Of a DNA stretch of 53,177 bases, positions 1 to 8,162 are shown piece after piece. The DNA is from a virus. A program made the position numbers and the translations under genes. Every line of letters begins with the position of its first letter. Positions within the stretch are counted from its first letter, which is position 1. The DNA lies in the IMG/VR virus record IMGVR_UViG_3300008116_000084, positions 1-53,177 of that record; one strand, given 5' to 3'. The notes beneath the pieces are model-generated. The model did not search any database. It was not told the origin of the DNA and saw only the letters and a program-made list of their open reading frames with translations.

Positions 1-311
1 CCAGCGTTGAGCGCATACGATGCAGTTTGTGCATAGGAAGCAGATACCGCAGTATCAATTGAACCACTAACTCCAAGTGCATAACTCGCTGTGTTTGCAA
101 ATAATGCAGATACCGCCAGCGACGGCAAAGACCCCGTTCGTTGAACTACTAACGAACTGGGTTGTACACTTACCTTATAATCAGGTGATGTTTCAATATT
201 AACACTAATATTTGGTACATCTACTAAAACTTTATTAGCGTCACTATTTTCTCTGACTACAACTGTTATGTCTGGTACACCTAAATTAATTGGACGTAAT
301 GATCCACTCAT
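1..311 (-). CDS. Structural/appendage protein with TASYA repeats, N-terminal part only
   Basis: This reading frame starts at ATG 311, three bases after the stop of the preceding gene, and runs off the window edge, so only about 103 residues are visible. It is absent from long-ORF calls because it is cut. The first 60 residues look beta-rich (VPDITVVVRENSD, VPNISVNIE). After that comes a low-complexity region of repeated ASYA units (NTASYALGVSG, SASYAQTASYALNA). From memory, such SASYA/TASYA repeats are common in tail-fibre and other appendage proteins of environmental phages. The position downstream of the tail tube gene supports a tail or fibre role. A weak GAGA lies ahead of the start, overlapping the previous stop. 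Function beyond structural is not established. Confidence 0.6.
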   Translation of the reverse strand, partial: MSGSLRPINLGVPDITVVVRENSDANKVLVDVPNISVNIETSPDYKVSVQPSSLVVQRTGSLPSLAVSALFANTASYALGVSGSIDTAVSASYAQTASYALNA

Positions 312-314
312 TAA

Positions 315-662
315 TTATCTCGTAGCTGTGGGGCGGACAGTCAATGCTCCTTCTAGGATTCTTCGTTTTATTGGACTAACTGACCCACTTACCATATTTA
401 CATCATACACATATTTTCTTTGTGTTAATGCTAATGTTTGATCGGGAGTTAACTCTACAATAATTGAGCCAGAATTTAATGGTGCTAGTTTTGTAATATT
501 AAATGTAGCAGCAACTTCATCGGTGGTATAATTTTCTCTAACTTGACCACTAAATACATAATCTGTTATATTAAGTGGGATACTTCCACTATCGCTGATA
601 ATCGTTGCTGCGATACGAAATGTTTCACCTTGACCTACATTGAATTCGGTAAGTTCTGCCAT
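315..662 (-). CDS. Small beta-rich virion protein, unknown function
   Basis: The gene encodes 115 residues between the tube gene terminator and the TASYA-repeat gene. The sequence alternates polar and hydrophobic residues, as in a beta-sandwich (FRIAATIISDSGSIPLNIT, VFSGQVRENYTTDEV), and ends with LEGALTVRPTATR. This arrangement resembles the N-terminal domain of siphophage baseplate upper proteins (BppU-like), but the match is by pattern only. The weak GGGTAT before the start and the three-base gap to the next gene suggest translational coupling. It is probably an adaptor or decoration subunit of the tail or fibre. I cannot assign a T4 counterpart. Confidence 0.6.
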   Translation of the reverse strand: MAELTEFNVGQGETFRIAATIISDSGSIPLNITDYVFSGQVRENYTTDEVAATFNITKLAPLNSGSIIVELTPDQTLALTQRKYVYDVNMVSGSVSPIKRRILEGALTVRPTATR

Positions 663-672
663 AGCTTATACC

Positions 673-733
673 CAAAAAAGAAAGTGTCCCACTGCCCAAT
701 TATACTCTATATAAGTATCAGACAGTGAGACAC
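673..733 (-). terminator. Rho-independent terminator after gene 19, with a nested hairpin
   Basis: Read on the minus strand, GTGTCTCACTG pairs with CAGTGGGACAC (one G-U pair), followed by TTTCTTTTTT. The intervening loop can form its own hairpin (ATACT / AGTAT). It starts 23 bases beyond the tube gene stop and ends 11 bases before the next start codon. Confidence 0.8.
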
Positions 734-755
734 ACCTTCTATTTTTAACTACTGA

Positions 756-1250
756 TTAGTAGTTCAATACACAATAGTCTGGTTGAATTTCTAGTTCGAT
801 TGCCACATTGTCTGTGGTTTCCGCCCATTCCAAATCACCAAATGTTGCACGTGTAATTTGTGCACCCTTGATGATCCATTCTTCAACCTTATCACCTACT
901 GGTCCAAGAACTTGAAGGGTTAAATCTTTCTTATAGAATTCCGCGTATCCATCACGACCTGTTACTGATTCGTGATGTAGACGAACCCATTCCATTACTG
1001 CTTGTGCGCCAGATGGAACTACTGGATCGTACAACGTAAGGGTCATTGGTTGCCATACAGAAATACCCTTGACAAAGCGAACGGTATTGATGTGTGGAAC
1101 CTTAATCGTATCTTGACGAATTTCAGGACGGCTTACTTTCTTAACGATGTAAGCTGGGATTCCTTCAATTAACATTAAAAAGCGATTTTTAACCTTTGGT
1201 TCAAATGCCGTAAAAAATATTTCATTTTCGGCTACTATATTGTTTGCCAT
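756..1250 (-). CDS. 19: Tail tube protein (T4 gp19-like)
   Basis: The 164-residue product is the subunit that polymerises into the inner tail tube through which DNA passes. The length equals the usual gp19 size (about 163). Family features are visible: an N-terminal KVKNRFLMLIEGIPAYIVKKV strand pair, a central RFVKGISVWQPMTLTLYDPV segment, and the C-terminal GDLEWAETTDNVAIELEI strand. Translation starts at ATG 1250 behind AGGAGATACGA. The gene directly follows the sheath gene, as in T4, and has its own late-promoter-like element at 1274-1282 and a terminator downstream. The hexameric tube would stack on the baseplate hub inside gp18. Confidence 0.95.
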   Translation of the reverse strand: MANNIVAENEIFFTAFEPKVKNRFLMLIEGIPAYIVKKVSRPEIRQDTIKVPHINTVRFVKGISVWQPMTLTLYDPVVPSGAQAVMEWVRLHHESVTGRDGYAEFYKKDLTLQVLGPVGDKVEEWIIKGAQITRATFGDLEWAETTDNVAIELEIQPDYCVLNY

Positions 1251-1273
1251 TCGTATCTCCTAACGGATTTAAC

Positions 1274-1282
1274 TATAAATAG
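1274..1282 (-). promoter_or_regulatory. Late promoter-like element CTATTTATA before gene 19
   Basis: The minus strand reads GACTATTTATAGTT, 23 bases upstream of the tube gene start and inside the 61-base gap after the sheath gene. It is one of seven gaps in this window with the same element. It differs from T4 TATAAATA only at the two central bases. Confidence 0.6.
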
Positions 1283-1311
1283 TCAGTTTGTTAAAAATAT
1301 AACCTATTTTA

Positions 1312-3663
1312 TTAAGCCCCAGGGAATGTAGCACCCGTTGGGAGAATGTTGAATTCGAGTTTGATGAATTCAGCAGTCTTTGTTGGTTGGAGATACAATT
1401 GACCAACCAAGATGTTACGGTCAATTACGTCTGGTGTATTATTGGTTTCGTCCATAATGACACGGAATGCGTATAGACCTGAACGTTCTTGGACGTTTGC
1501 CAAATATGGGTTGACGATGTTCAAGAAACGACGACGAGTTGATTCAACGTTTTGTTCAAATACGAGGAATCGTGCCGAACTTGCGATGAACTTCTTCACT
1601 GCGATTAATAAGCGACGAACGTTTACACGGTCAAGTGCTGATGAGCGACGTTGTAATGTCTTTTGTCCCCATACACAAATACCTTGTCCTGGAAATTGTG
1701 CGATTGGGTTAACCTTACCATCATACAATTCATCACGTTGTACTTGACTTAAACGTAACTTAACACCTGCTGCTCCTGGGATTCCACCACGATTCAAACC
1801 TGCTGGTGCAAACCATTCTGCTGCTGTGTTGTCACTATATGCGTATACTTCTGGAAGTACTGCTGATGGTGGAACAAATGCGAATTTGTTTGTATTATCA
1901 TCTAGTACTCGAATCCAAGGATAGTATGCTGCTGCGTAGTTACTATCAAGTAATGCTGCTTGGTTGACTGCTGTTGTGATTGTTGAACTTGCTTGTGTTA
2001 AATCCATAATATAGAAACAATCACCACGTTGTTCACATACACTTAATGCGTAGTTAGCTACGTACGGATGTAATTCATAAACAACACCAGGAAGTACCAA
2101 CAAGTTAATATCGTATGCATCAGGATTGCTAATTGCATCTAATGCTTTCTTATATGCTCGTGAACCTGCACTTGTTGCAGTTTGTAAGTTAAATCCTTGT
2201 GTGTTATTTGATGTAATACCGTCATACATGTTGATATAACGTGCTGGGTTATCACCATCAAATCCACCTTGAAGTGGTACAGTAAACTTCAAATATGCCG
2301 TAACTGATGGCGTTGTTAAGAAGTTTGCAACTGCTACAGCGTTTCCAGCATCATCATACAATTCATTTGCTGGAAGATTTTCAAGGTTAAATGCTGCACC
2401 GCGTGTTACTGAACCACTTGGAAGTGGTGCCAAGTAAGACATATTGGTGTTAGGTGTATCTGAGTATTGGAATCCGTAGAATTCATTTACATTGTATGTT
2501 GCTTGTGTACTGTATCCACGGGTACTTCCAGAAATCCAAGATGAACTAATAAATGTTGGAATTGGAAGAACTGATCCAGATGTTCCAATTGGTGAGTTCA
2601 ATGATGCAAATCCGAATGGTAATGCATCTGTTGATACGTTATCAGCACCAGGTGCCATTTCAACACGAATGAATTGTGAGTTATTACGATAGTCACCTTC
2701 AAAATAACGTTCACCTGAACTATTTTCTACTGGTGCACTATTACCAATTCGTCGTGCGATATAATTTGGACTATTTGGGTCCATACTTAAATTATCATAC
2801 TGTTCCAATACTGATGGTTGTGCATCGGTATCTGTGAAGTCACGTACTAATAATGTAAATGTACCATAGTCACCAGAAATTTGTGCTTTCTTAGGACCAA
2901 CGATGGAAATCTTGACATCCTTGTTTGCTGCATTACCATCTGTTAATGTATGCACCTTAAACAAATTATCGTTTGAACCACCAAGTGTTTGTGATTGTAT
3001 CCAAGGTGTACTTGCAAAACTATATTTACCGTATGTACTACCAGTTAAGAATAGTGCATCGGAACTAGTTACTGCTGACATACTAACGGAAGCACCTGCC
3101 ATTGTAATTGCTTCTGGGAAGATTCCGTAGATATATCCGTTCTTTGCGCCTGTTGGACCGTAGCCAAGATAATTTCCAATATAAGAAGCTGCGGATGTTG
3201 TTGTACTGAGTCCTGTTGTTGTTACATCCGTGACTGCTGATGAAGAAATGGTAAGTGAGAAATTACTTGCTGGCCCCGTTGCATTAATTGCTTCAATACT
3301 ACTACCCGATACTGTTGGGTGGATAACTGCGTAAACAAATGAACCACTCGTACCGGTAGCTGTTAAAATTGCTGGTGTTGCTGTGGTTGGACTATATCCG
3401 TCCAATCCAAGAACACGAACAACTGTTGCTCGTCCTGATTCTCTGAGATAATTCTTAACAGTTAATCCCAAAAATGACTTTCCATCAGGTGTTCCAAATA
3501 CGTTTTCAAACGCTTGTTGATTTTCAACAATCGTTGGAATAAAAGCTGGACCTTTTGGTGTTGGTCCGATAAATGCTCCAGCAATTTCACCAACGCCTTG
3601 TTCTAAGAAACTAAGGTCACGTTCTTGTGTGAAAACGCCAGGACTCACAATGCGTTCTGCCAT
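1312..3663 (-). CDS. 18: Contractile tail sheath protein (T4 gp18-like)
   Basis: The 783-residue product forms the contractile sheath around the tube. The N-terminus (RIVSPGVFTQERDLSFL) and C-terminus (RFLVFEQNVESTRRRFLNIV, then LYLQPTKTAEFIKLEFNIL) are characteristic of the sheath family. Those ends form the inner contractile core and the arm exchange between subunits. It is longer than T4 gp18 (659 residues); the extra length lies in the serine/threonine-rich middle, the position of the surface-exposed insert domains. The start at 3663 is preceded by GGAGATTCCGT. It sits upstream of the tube gene, but unlike T4 this pair lies after the neck genes and not between terminase and portal. Confidence 0.96.
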   Translation of the reverse strand: MAERIVSPGVFTQERDLSFLEQGVGEIAGAFIGPTPKGPAFIPTIVENQQAFENVFGTPDGKSFLGLTVKNYLRESGRATVVRVLGLDGYSPTTATPAILTATGTSGSFVYAVIHPTVSGSSIEAINATGPASNFSLTISSSAVTDVTTTGLSTTTSAASYIGNYLGYGPTGAKNGYIYGIFPEAITMAGASVSMSAVTSSDALFLTGSTYGKYSFASTPWIQSQTLGGSNDNLFKVHTLTDGNAANKDVKISIVGPKKAQISGDYGTFTLLVRDFTDTDAQPSVLEQYDNLSMDPNSPNYIARRIGNSAPVENSSGERYFEGDYRNNSQFIRVEMAPGADNVSTDALPFGFASLNSPIGTSGSVLPIPTFISSSWISGSTRGYSTQATYNVNEFYGFQYSDTPNTNMSYLAPLPSGSVTRGAAFNLENLPANELYDDAGNAVAVANFLTTPSVTAYLKFTVPLQGGFDGDNPARYINMYDGITSNNTQGFNLQTATSAGSRAYKKALDAISNPDAYDINLLVLPGVVYELHPYVANYALSVCEQRGDCFYIMDLTQASSTITTAVNQAALLDSNYAAAYYPWIRVLDDNTNKFAFVPPSAVLPEVYAYSDNTAAEWFAPAGLNRGGIPGAAGVKLRLSQVQRDELYDGKVNPIAQFPGQGICVWGQKTLQRRSSALDRVNVRRLLIAVKKFIASSARFLVFEQNVESTRRRFLNIVNPYLANVQERSGLYAFRVIMDETNNTPDVIDRNILVGQLYLQPTKTAEFIKLEFNILPTGATFPGA

Positions 3664-3682
3664 ACGGAATCTCCAATATTAC

Positions 3683-3958
3683 TTATTGCTCAGGGGTAAA
3701 TACACCAGTTTCTACATCCAAAGAACCCATTCCATATTTTTGTAAAAGAGTATCAATTAATTCTTTCTCTTTAACCAACAACTCTTTATATTTTGTTGTT
3801 TGTTCAGATAATTTTAGTTTCGTATTAGTTAAATCTTCCTCAATTAAATCATGCGTTAGTTTTAATTGACCCACGGAAGAAATAACATTAACAATCTCAT
3901 CTCGCAAACCTTTAACAGACGTTAATTCTTCGTCTGTTAACTTCTGTACTTCACTCAT
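3683..3958 (-). CDS. Small coiled-coil protein next to the sheath gene
   Basis: The 91-residue product is mostly a predicted long helix with heptad-like leucines (residues about 10-75, for example LTNTKLKLSEQTTKYKELL), ending in a short acidic tail. The SD AAGGAGG is very strong, and a late promoter-like element lies 32 bases upstream. I recall similar short helical proteins next to the sheath gene in other environmental myoviruses, but no function is known to me. An assembly chaperone or a head-tail joining factor would fit the position between neck and sheath genes; this is inference. Confidence 0.7.
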   Translation of the reverse strand: MSEVQKLTDEELTSVKGLRDEIVNVISSVGQLKLTHDLIEEDLTNTKLKLSEQTTKYKELLVKEKELIDTLLQKYGMGSLDVETGVFTPEQ

Positions 3959-3989
3959 ATAACCTCCTTAAAGATATCTGTACTCGTAT

Positions 3990-3997
3990 TATAAATA
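3990..3997 (-). promoter_or_regulatory. Late promoter-like element TATTTATA
   Basis: The minus strand reads CTATATTTATAATAC, 32 bases before the ATG at 3958 in the 65-base gap after the gp15-like gene. The core is identical to the other six elements, but the base just before it is A, not C. Confidence 0.6.
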
Positions 3998-4023
3998 TAG
4001 ATTATTTTGTCCAAACCTTACTT

Positions 4024-4833
4024 TTAACCTTCTTCTATCTCTGAAAATGTAACGATTTTTTTGGTAGAGAATCGTTGTTGAGAAGTTTGCATAATTTGGT
4101 TGGTCTTGTTAACCATTCTTTCTGGTAACAGATATGCCGAAACAGACAAATTAAAACTGGTTCTCACTAATCTATCTTGTACATCTGGGAGTACCGTATC
4201 GGTTTTGTATTCGTCTATTCTAGTTCTAAATTTATATTGTCCTCTATCACCCCAATATTCATCATCTTCGAATGATATTTGTTCTATAAGACGATTCATT
4301 TGTTCCATATATTCCGTCCATACCATACACTCATACGTAAGGTCGAAATAGTCTGGTGTGATTGTCGTAACGTACTGTTTAACGGGCTTAATGCCGTTTA
4401 CGGCCGCAAATCTATCGTAGGGGTTATATTTGTTCCATCCTGTTTCAAACTCACGTTCTAAGTACTTGTTTACGGGTGAATTGGTACTCAGATTCTTCTT
4501 CATACTAGTTCTACGAATCATAATAATTGGTAATTGTATTTTACCTTTATTATCTCGTAATATACCATCACGTTGAACACTTTTCCAACGTTCCGGATTA
4601 CCGTAAATAATCGGAACTTTCACAGACTTGGAATCTTGTGTTAAAATAGGTTGTATTCGATTTGTTAAATACTTTATAAGAGTATCGTCAATAGTTAATA
4701 GTGTAACAGTAATCGGAGTATCACTATTTTCCGTTTTGGTATCGTATCCACGATTTTGTGTAGGTGATGGTACGATATTATCGGTTACTTTTTTTATCTT
4801 ATCGGTTGATTTTCTGTTACTGTAATCAGCCAT
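4024..4833 (-). CDS. 15: Tail terminator / sheath stabiliser (T4 gp15-like)
   Basis: The 269-residue protein matches the pattern of T4 gp15 (272 residues). It has the segment KVPIIYGNPERWKSVQ, then LPIIMIRRTSM, and the helix YECMVWTEYMEQMNRLIEQI, which parallels the T4 segment containing IYELSIFTRYEDDMFQIVEQ. A late strand (VRTSFNLSVSAYLLPE) completes the fold. The family caps the tail tube and sheath and joins the tail to the neck. The first roughly 40 residues are charged and probably disordered. Translation starts at 4833 through a TAATG overlap with the upstream gene. Placement after two neck genes supports the call. Confidence 0.8.
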   Translation of the reverse strand: MADYSNRKSTDKIKKVTDNIVPSPTQNRGYDTKTENSDTPITVTLLTIDDTLIKYLTNRIQPILTQDSKSVKVPIIYGNPERWKSVQRDGILRDNKGKIQLPIIMIRRTSMKKNLSTNSPVNKYLEREFETGWNKYNPYDRFAAVNGIKPVKQYVTTITPDYFDLTYECMVWTEYMEQMNRLIEQISFEDDEYWGDRGQYKFRTRIDEYKTDTVLPDVQDRLVRTSFNLSVSAYLLPERMVNKTNQIMQTSQQRFSTKKIVTFSEIEEG

Positions 4834-5291
4834 TATGTGTTAGCCTCCTCAATTTGGATATTACTACGACGAGTTAAGTGAGCGTTACACAAAATTGATG
4901 TTGTGTATTGTGGTTGACCCGCAACAAGTTGTGTATCATTGACATTATCAATTTCATAGTATGCTTCGTCATAAAAAATAATATCACCTGCTTCTGGGTA
5001 GGTTTTTACTTGTTCGAGTAATGCACGGACAAATCTAAATTCAACATTTTGTTCTACATCAACACCAAATCCATCTTTTGTATTACTAATATTTTTTGGA
5101 TATCGTACAAGTGATTTCAATTCCACACCAGTGTATCTTGCCTTTTCTGTTGCTTCACCATACAAATTTACCGCAGTAGTTTCTAATGCAATCTTATATA
5201 AAATTACATCTACATCAACTACATCACTAACTAATTCACGATTGATGTGTTGAAAAAAATTAAAATCTTTCTGAGATACGAAACGTGGCAT
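4833..5291 (-). CDS. Probable neck / head-completion protein (gp14 position)
   Basis: The product has 152 residues. The visible pattern VEFRFVRALLEQVKTYPEAGDIIFYDEAYYEIDNV, followed by ILCNAHLTRRSNI, is one I associate with head-tail connector proteins of environmental T4-like phages. The sequence is mainly beta with an N-terminal helix. AGGATAAC precedes the start, and the stop overlaps the next start (TAATG). It lies exactly between the gp13-like and gp15-like genes, where T4 has gene 14, but it is shorter than T4 gp14 (256 residues), so equivalence rests on position. Confidence 0.6.
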   Translation of the reverse strand: MPRFVSQKDFNFFQHINRELVSDVVDVDVILYKIALETTAVNLYGEATEKARYTGVELKSLVRYPKNISNTKDGFGVDVEQNVEFRFVRALLEQVKTYPEAGDIIFYDEAYYEIDNVNDTQLVAGQPQYTTSILCNAHLTRRSNIQIEEANT

Positions 5292-5292
5292 G

Positions 5293-6459
5293 TTATCCTA
5301 TGTAGATAAGTGTTGGAACTTTCTGGTACATTTCTTGCATAAATTTAGCATTTTCTGCTTGTTTTTTCATTTGTGCTTGTAATCCAGTTTGTTCTAATGT
5401 TTCACGAAGTTCTTTTATCAATTGTTCTTTCATTTCCTTTGCTTCTCTGCGGAGAAGTTCACCATCCAATTTAATAATTGCGTCTGGGATAGGTATATTT
5501 TCGTATTTTGAACGAATCATACCCAATGTTTCTTTAGCCAATGCAAGTGTATAATCAAATATCCAAGTTTTTCCTATGGAATTTATTGTGGTATATGGTA
5601 TATGATTATATGGAACATTGGAATAATCCGATGTCACATTACTTGCTGAATTATAAGTTTGATTCGCACCTTGCTTATCACCAACTACTATATAATCAAA
5701 CCATACGGTAGCTTCTTTCTTAAATATTGGTGAGAATCTAATAACGTTATTGGAAACTTCAAATGAGTACTGACTTTTACGAATCATATCATTAATTTCA
5801 ATCGCTTGAATACGAAGTAAATCTTCGTATGCGGGCATCATTACGAAGGTAACTGGTGGTGAATATCCATCGAATCCAAACTCTGCCATTAAGTTTGTTA
5901 AACCAAGACCCGTGGTTGCAAATGGGTCATAATATCGTGCAACCGCCGGTGGCATATAGTGGTAGATACGACGAATTTCTATTGCAGAACCACTTTCATG
6001 TACGTCAGCCCACAAAGTTTTTAAATCATATGATTGAGTATATGCCGATGCAGAGATGTATCCTTTCTTTACTTCTACATTACCACCAGATTGTGCTTCC
6101 GTACCGTATTGTGCAGATAGTTGAATAATTTGTGGTAATGGTGACCCTATTATATTTTTTTGTGTAATGTTATTAGTTGTAGACAATCCTTGTAATGTCA
6201 ACATGTGTTCCCGAGCGTTAAATTGATTTACTTGGGATCCATATGTTATAATTGCATCTTCAAAACACGCATAGAATATTTTATCTGTCAATTCGACATC
6301 AACGACACTATATCCCAAACGACGAGAAATATATTCTGCTATTTTTGGTGCATCTGATTGAAACGCGGCTTCATCATCAAATATACCAAATGGAGTTATT
6401 CCACTTGGATTAACTGGACTGCCATCATATACAATCGGATCATCACTTAATATTGTCAT
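5293..6459 (-). CDS. Probable neck protein (gp13 position)
   Basis: The 388-residue protein lies directly after the capsid gene terminator and is the first gene of the neck-sheath-tube transcription unit. Visible elements are an N-terminal helix-rich part (DAPKIAEYISRRLGYSVVDV), a beta-rich middle (IRFSPIFKKEATVWFDYIV) and a C-terminal helix (WIFDYTLALAKETLGMIRSKY) with a charged coiled-coil tail. It is longer than T4 gp13 (309 residues). The WxxxYTLALAKExLG helix is, from memory, a recurring feature of connector proteins in environmental myoviruses. The role would be binding the filled head at the portal vertex. The assignment is by context and pattern. Confidence 0.6.
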   Translation of the reverse strand: MTILSDDPIVYDGSPVNPSGITPFGIFDDEAAFQSDAPKIAEYISRRLGYSVVDVELTDKIFYACFEDAIITYGSQVNQFNAREHMLTLQGLSTTNNITQKNIIGSPLPQIIQLSAQYGTEAQSGGNVEVKKGYISASAYTQSYDLKTLWADVHESGSAIEIRRIYHYMPPAVARYYDPFATTGLGLTNLMAEFGFDGYSPPVTFVMMPAYEDLLRIQAIEINDMIRKSQYSFEVSNNVIRFSPIFKKEATVWFDYIVVGDKQGANQTYNSASNVTSDYSNVPYNHIPYTTINSIGKTWIFDYTLALAKETLGMIRSKYENIPIPDAIIKLDGELLRREAKEMKEQLIKELRETLEQTGLQAQMKKQAENAKFMQEMYQKVPTLIYIG

Positions 6460-6489
6460 AGTATTCTCATAGATAAAAGAACTCTAAAC

Positions 6490-6498
6490 TATAAATAG
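6490..6498 (-). promoter_or_regulatory. Late promoter-like element CTATTTATA before the neck genes
   Basis: The minus strand reads AACTACTATTTATAGTTTAG, 30 bases before ATG 6459 and just downstream of the gene 23 terminator. It would restart transcription for the neck-sheath block. Confidence 0.65.
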
Positions 6499-6512
6499 TA
6501 GTTTACTTTATA

Positions 6513-6546
6513 TAAAAAGAAAAAGGGGTGACCTTTCGGCCACCCC
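6513..6546 (-). terminator. Strong rho-independent terminator after gene 23
   Basis: On the minus strand GGGGTGGCC, a GAAA loop and GGTCACCCC form a nine-pair stem (one G-U), followed by TTTTTCTTTTT. It lies about 30 bases after the major capsid stop and is the clearest terminator in the window. It separates the highly expressed capsid gene from the neck genes. Confidence 0.93.
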
Positions 6547-6574
6547 AGTTTCGTATACCCACCTCTTACATCTA

Positions 6575-8143
6575 TTAGATTGTTGCCAATCCGTCGATGA
6601 AGATTTTGCCGAAGAATTCTGGACGTACGATCTTCTTCGCGTAGCGGGTCATTACGCCGCGACGTGGTGTGAAGTTGTTTGGATCGTAGACCAATGGGGT
6701 CATGATGAGTGGGATATATGGTGCGTAGACTGCACCAGTTTCGAGGAAGTTACTTCCACGGAAGCCCATCAACAATGTGTTTTCGGTCATGTATGGGTTC
6801 TTGTAGATTGTGTAACGGTTTTGGAATGAACCAACCTTGGTTACGCCACCTGCAAATTCCATCTTGTCACCGTCTGTTGCTGCCATAAAACCAGGGATGG
6901 TTTCGATGATTGTTGCAACTGTTGGTGAAACCACTGCGAAGTTAGCACCGCCACGCATTGTGAGTTGGTGGATACGGTTACTGACTTTTTGCATCTTCTG
7001 ACCAAGTGTTTGGTACCAGGTCATGTTTGTCCAAGCTTGACCACTGAGTGTTGCACTTGGTACGAATGCTGTACCATTCCATACCTTACCGACTTCTGCG
7101 TGCCAGTATTCGGTTGTTGTTGCGTTGTTGATTAACATGTCAAGGATTTCGAGGTCGATTTCTGTTGAGATGTAATCACTTAACATTGCTGTTAATTCTG
7201 CTTCTGCGTCAACACTGTGGTATGCGTTCAAGTCTTGTGCAAGTTCTGGTGACCAGACTGCCTTCAACTTACGTGTCTTAGCAACGATTGTTTCTGAACG
7301 AAGTTCCAAATCAATTTGTGGAATGTTCAAGTTTGTTACTGAGTTGTCACGATCTTCGAAGTCACCACGAGTTGTTTCAGTTGGTTGCTTACTGTATTCA
7401 ACTGCTGTGATTGTTGCTGCAGCTGCTGCTGAACCACTTACGATGAAGGTTACGTTTGTACCATCATACTTGGTGAATTCTGGGAGTAAGTCACCTGTTA
7501 CGGTGTCTGTAATGCGGAATGAACGAACTGCGTTGAAATCTGCATTTGAGAAACTTACTGCTGGAACAACGAACTTGAAGAATGATGCAAATGATGAAGA
7601 ATATGCATCGTTATAGTTTACATCACCGTATGAAGTTACAGATGATGATGCGATTGCTGGAGCAAGTGTTAATGTTGCATCATTTACTGAGTATGCATAT
7701 TCACCAGCACCGTAGAAACCACCGCGTGGAAGAACACCTGAACCACTGGTTGTTCCATATACTGAACCACCTGCTGTCTTACCGTTGATTGTGTTTGCGT
7801 ACTTGAAGTCCATGAAGAATACCAAACCTGCTGGTAAGTTCATTGGTTGGACTGATACGAAGTTCTTCGATGCGATTGAACCGAATACCTTACGTACTAA
7901 TGGAAGTGCGACACCTGCCCAGTTTTCACCAGCTGTGCCCGAACCACCTGGGTTTGTGGTTGTTGCTTCTGAAAGAAGTTGTGTTGCTTGGTTTTCCAAC
8001 ATTACTGCCATGCCTTGCTTTTCGTGGCCAGTTAAGCCTTCGAGAAGGCCTGACTTTTCCCACTTGCCTGCCAATTGGCGGGTCTTTTCAACTACCACGC
8101 GGTGTGCTGAACCGGCTTCGTTGATAAATTCTGATACTGACAT
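6575..8143 (-). CDS. 23: Major capsid protein precursor (T4 gp23-like)
   Basis: The 522-residue HK97-fold capsid subunit equals T4 gp23 in size (521). The N-terminus begins with a charged helical propeptide. The core starts near residue 75 (WAGVALPLVRKVFGSI, VSVQPMNLPAGLVFFMDF), and the C-terminus has the conserved VMTRYAKKIVRPEFFGKIF. A QLLSE/A sequence ending at residue 59 fits the (L/I)xE rule for gp21 cleavage, close to T4 residue 65, so mature protein should begin at Ala60. The start at 8143 is preceded by AGGAGATAAATCAT. The gene follows the scaffold gene and ends at a strong terminator. It forms the hexamers of the head; no separate gene 24 vertex protein is seen here. Confidence 0.97.
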   Translation of the reverse strand: MSVSEFINEAGSAHRVVVEKTRQLAGKWEKSGLLEGLTGHEKQGMAVMLENQATQLLSEATTTNPGGSGTAGENWAGVALPLVRKVFGSIASKNFVSVQPMNLPAGLVFFMDFKYANTINGKTAGGSVYGTTSGSGVLPRGGFYGAGEYAYSVNDATLTLAPAIASSSVTSYGDVNYNDAYSSSFASFFKFVVPAVSFSNADFNAVRSFRITDTVTGDLLPEFTKYDGTNVTFIVSGSAAAAATITAVEYSKQPTETTRGDFEDRDNSVTNLNIPQIDLELRSETIVAKTRKLKAVWSPELAQDLNAYHSVDAEAELTAMLSDYISTEIDLEILDMLINNATTTEYWHAEVGKVWNGTAFVPSATLSGQAWTNMTWYQTLGQKMQKVSNRIHQLTMRGGANFAVVSPTVATIIETIPGFMAATDGDKMEFAGGVTKVGSFQNRYTIYKNPYMTENTLLMGFRGSNFLETGAVYAPYIPLIMTPLVYDPNNFTPRRGVMTRYAKKIVRPEFFGKIFIDGLATI

Positions 8144-8162
8144 ATGATTTATCTCCTAAAAG

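Noticed and set aside
7323-8147. Several open frames of 68-120 codons on the plus strand opposite gene 23
   Set aside because: They are antisense shadows of the capsid gene, lack SD sites, have low-complexity composition and mirror the codon usage of the minus-strand gene. No plus-strand gene was supported anywhere in the window.
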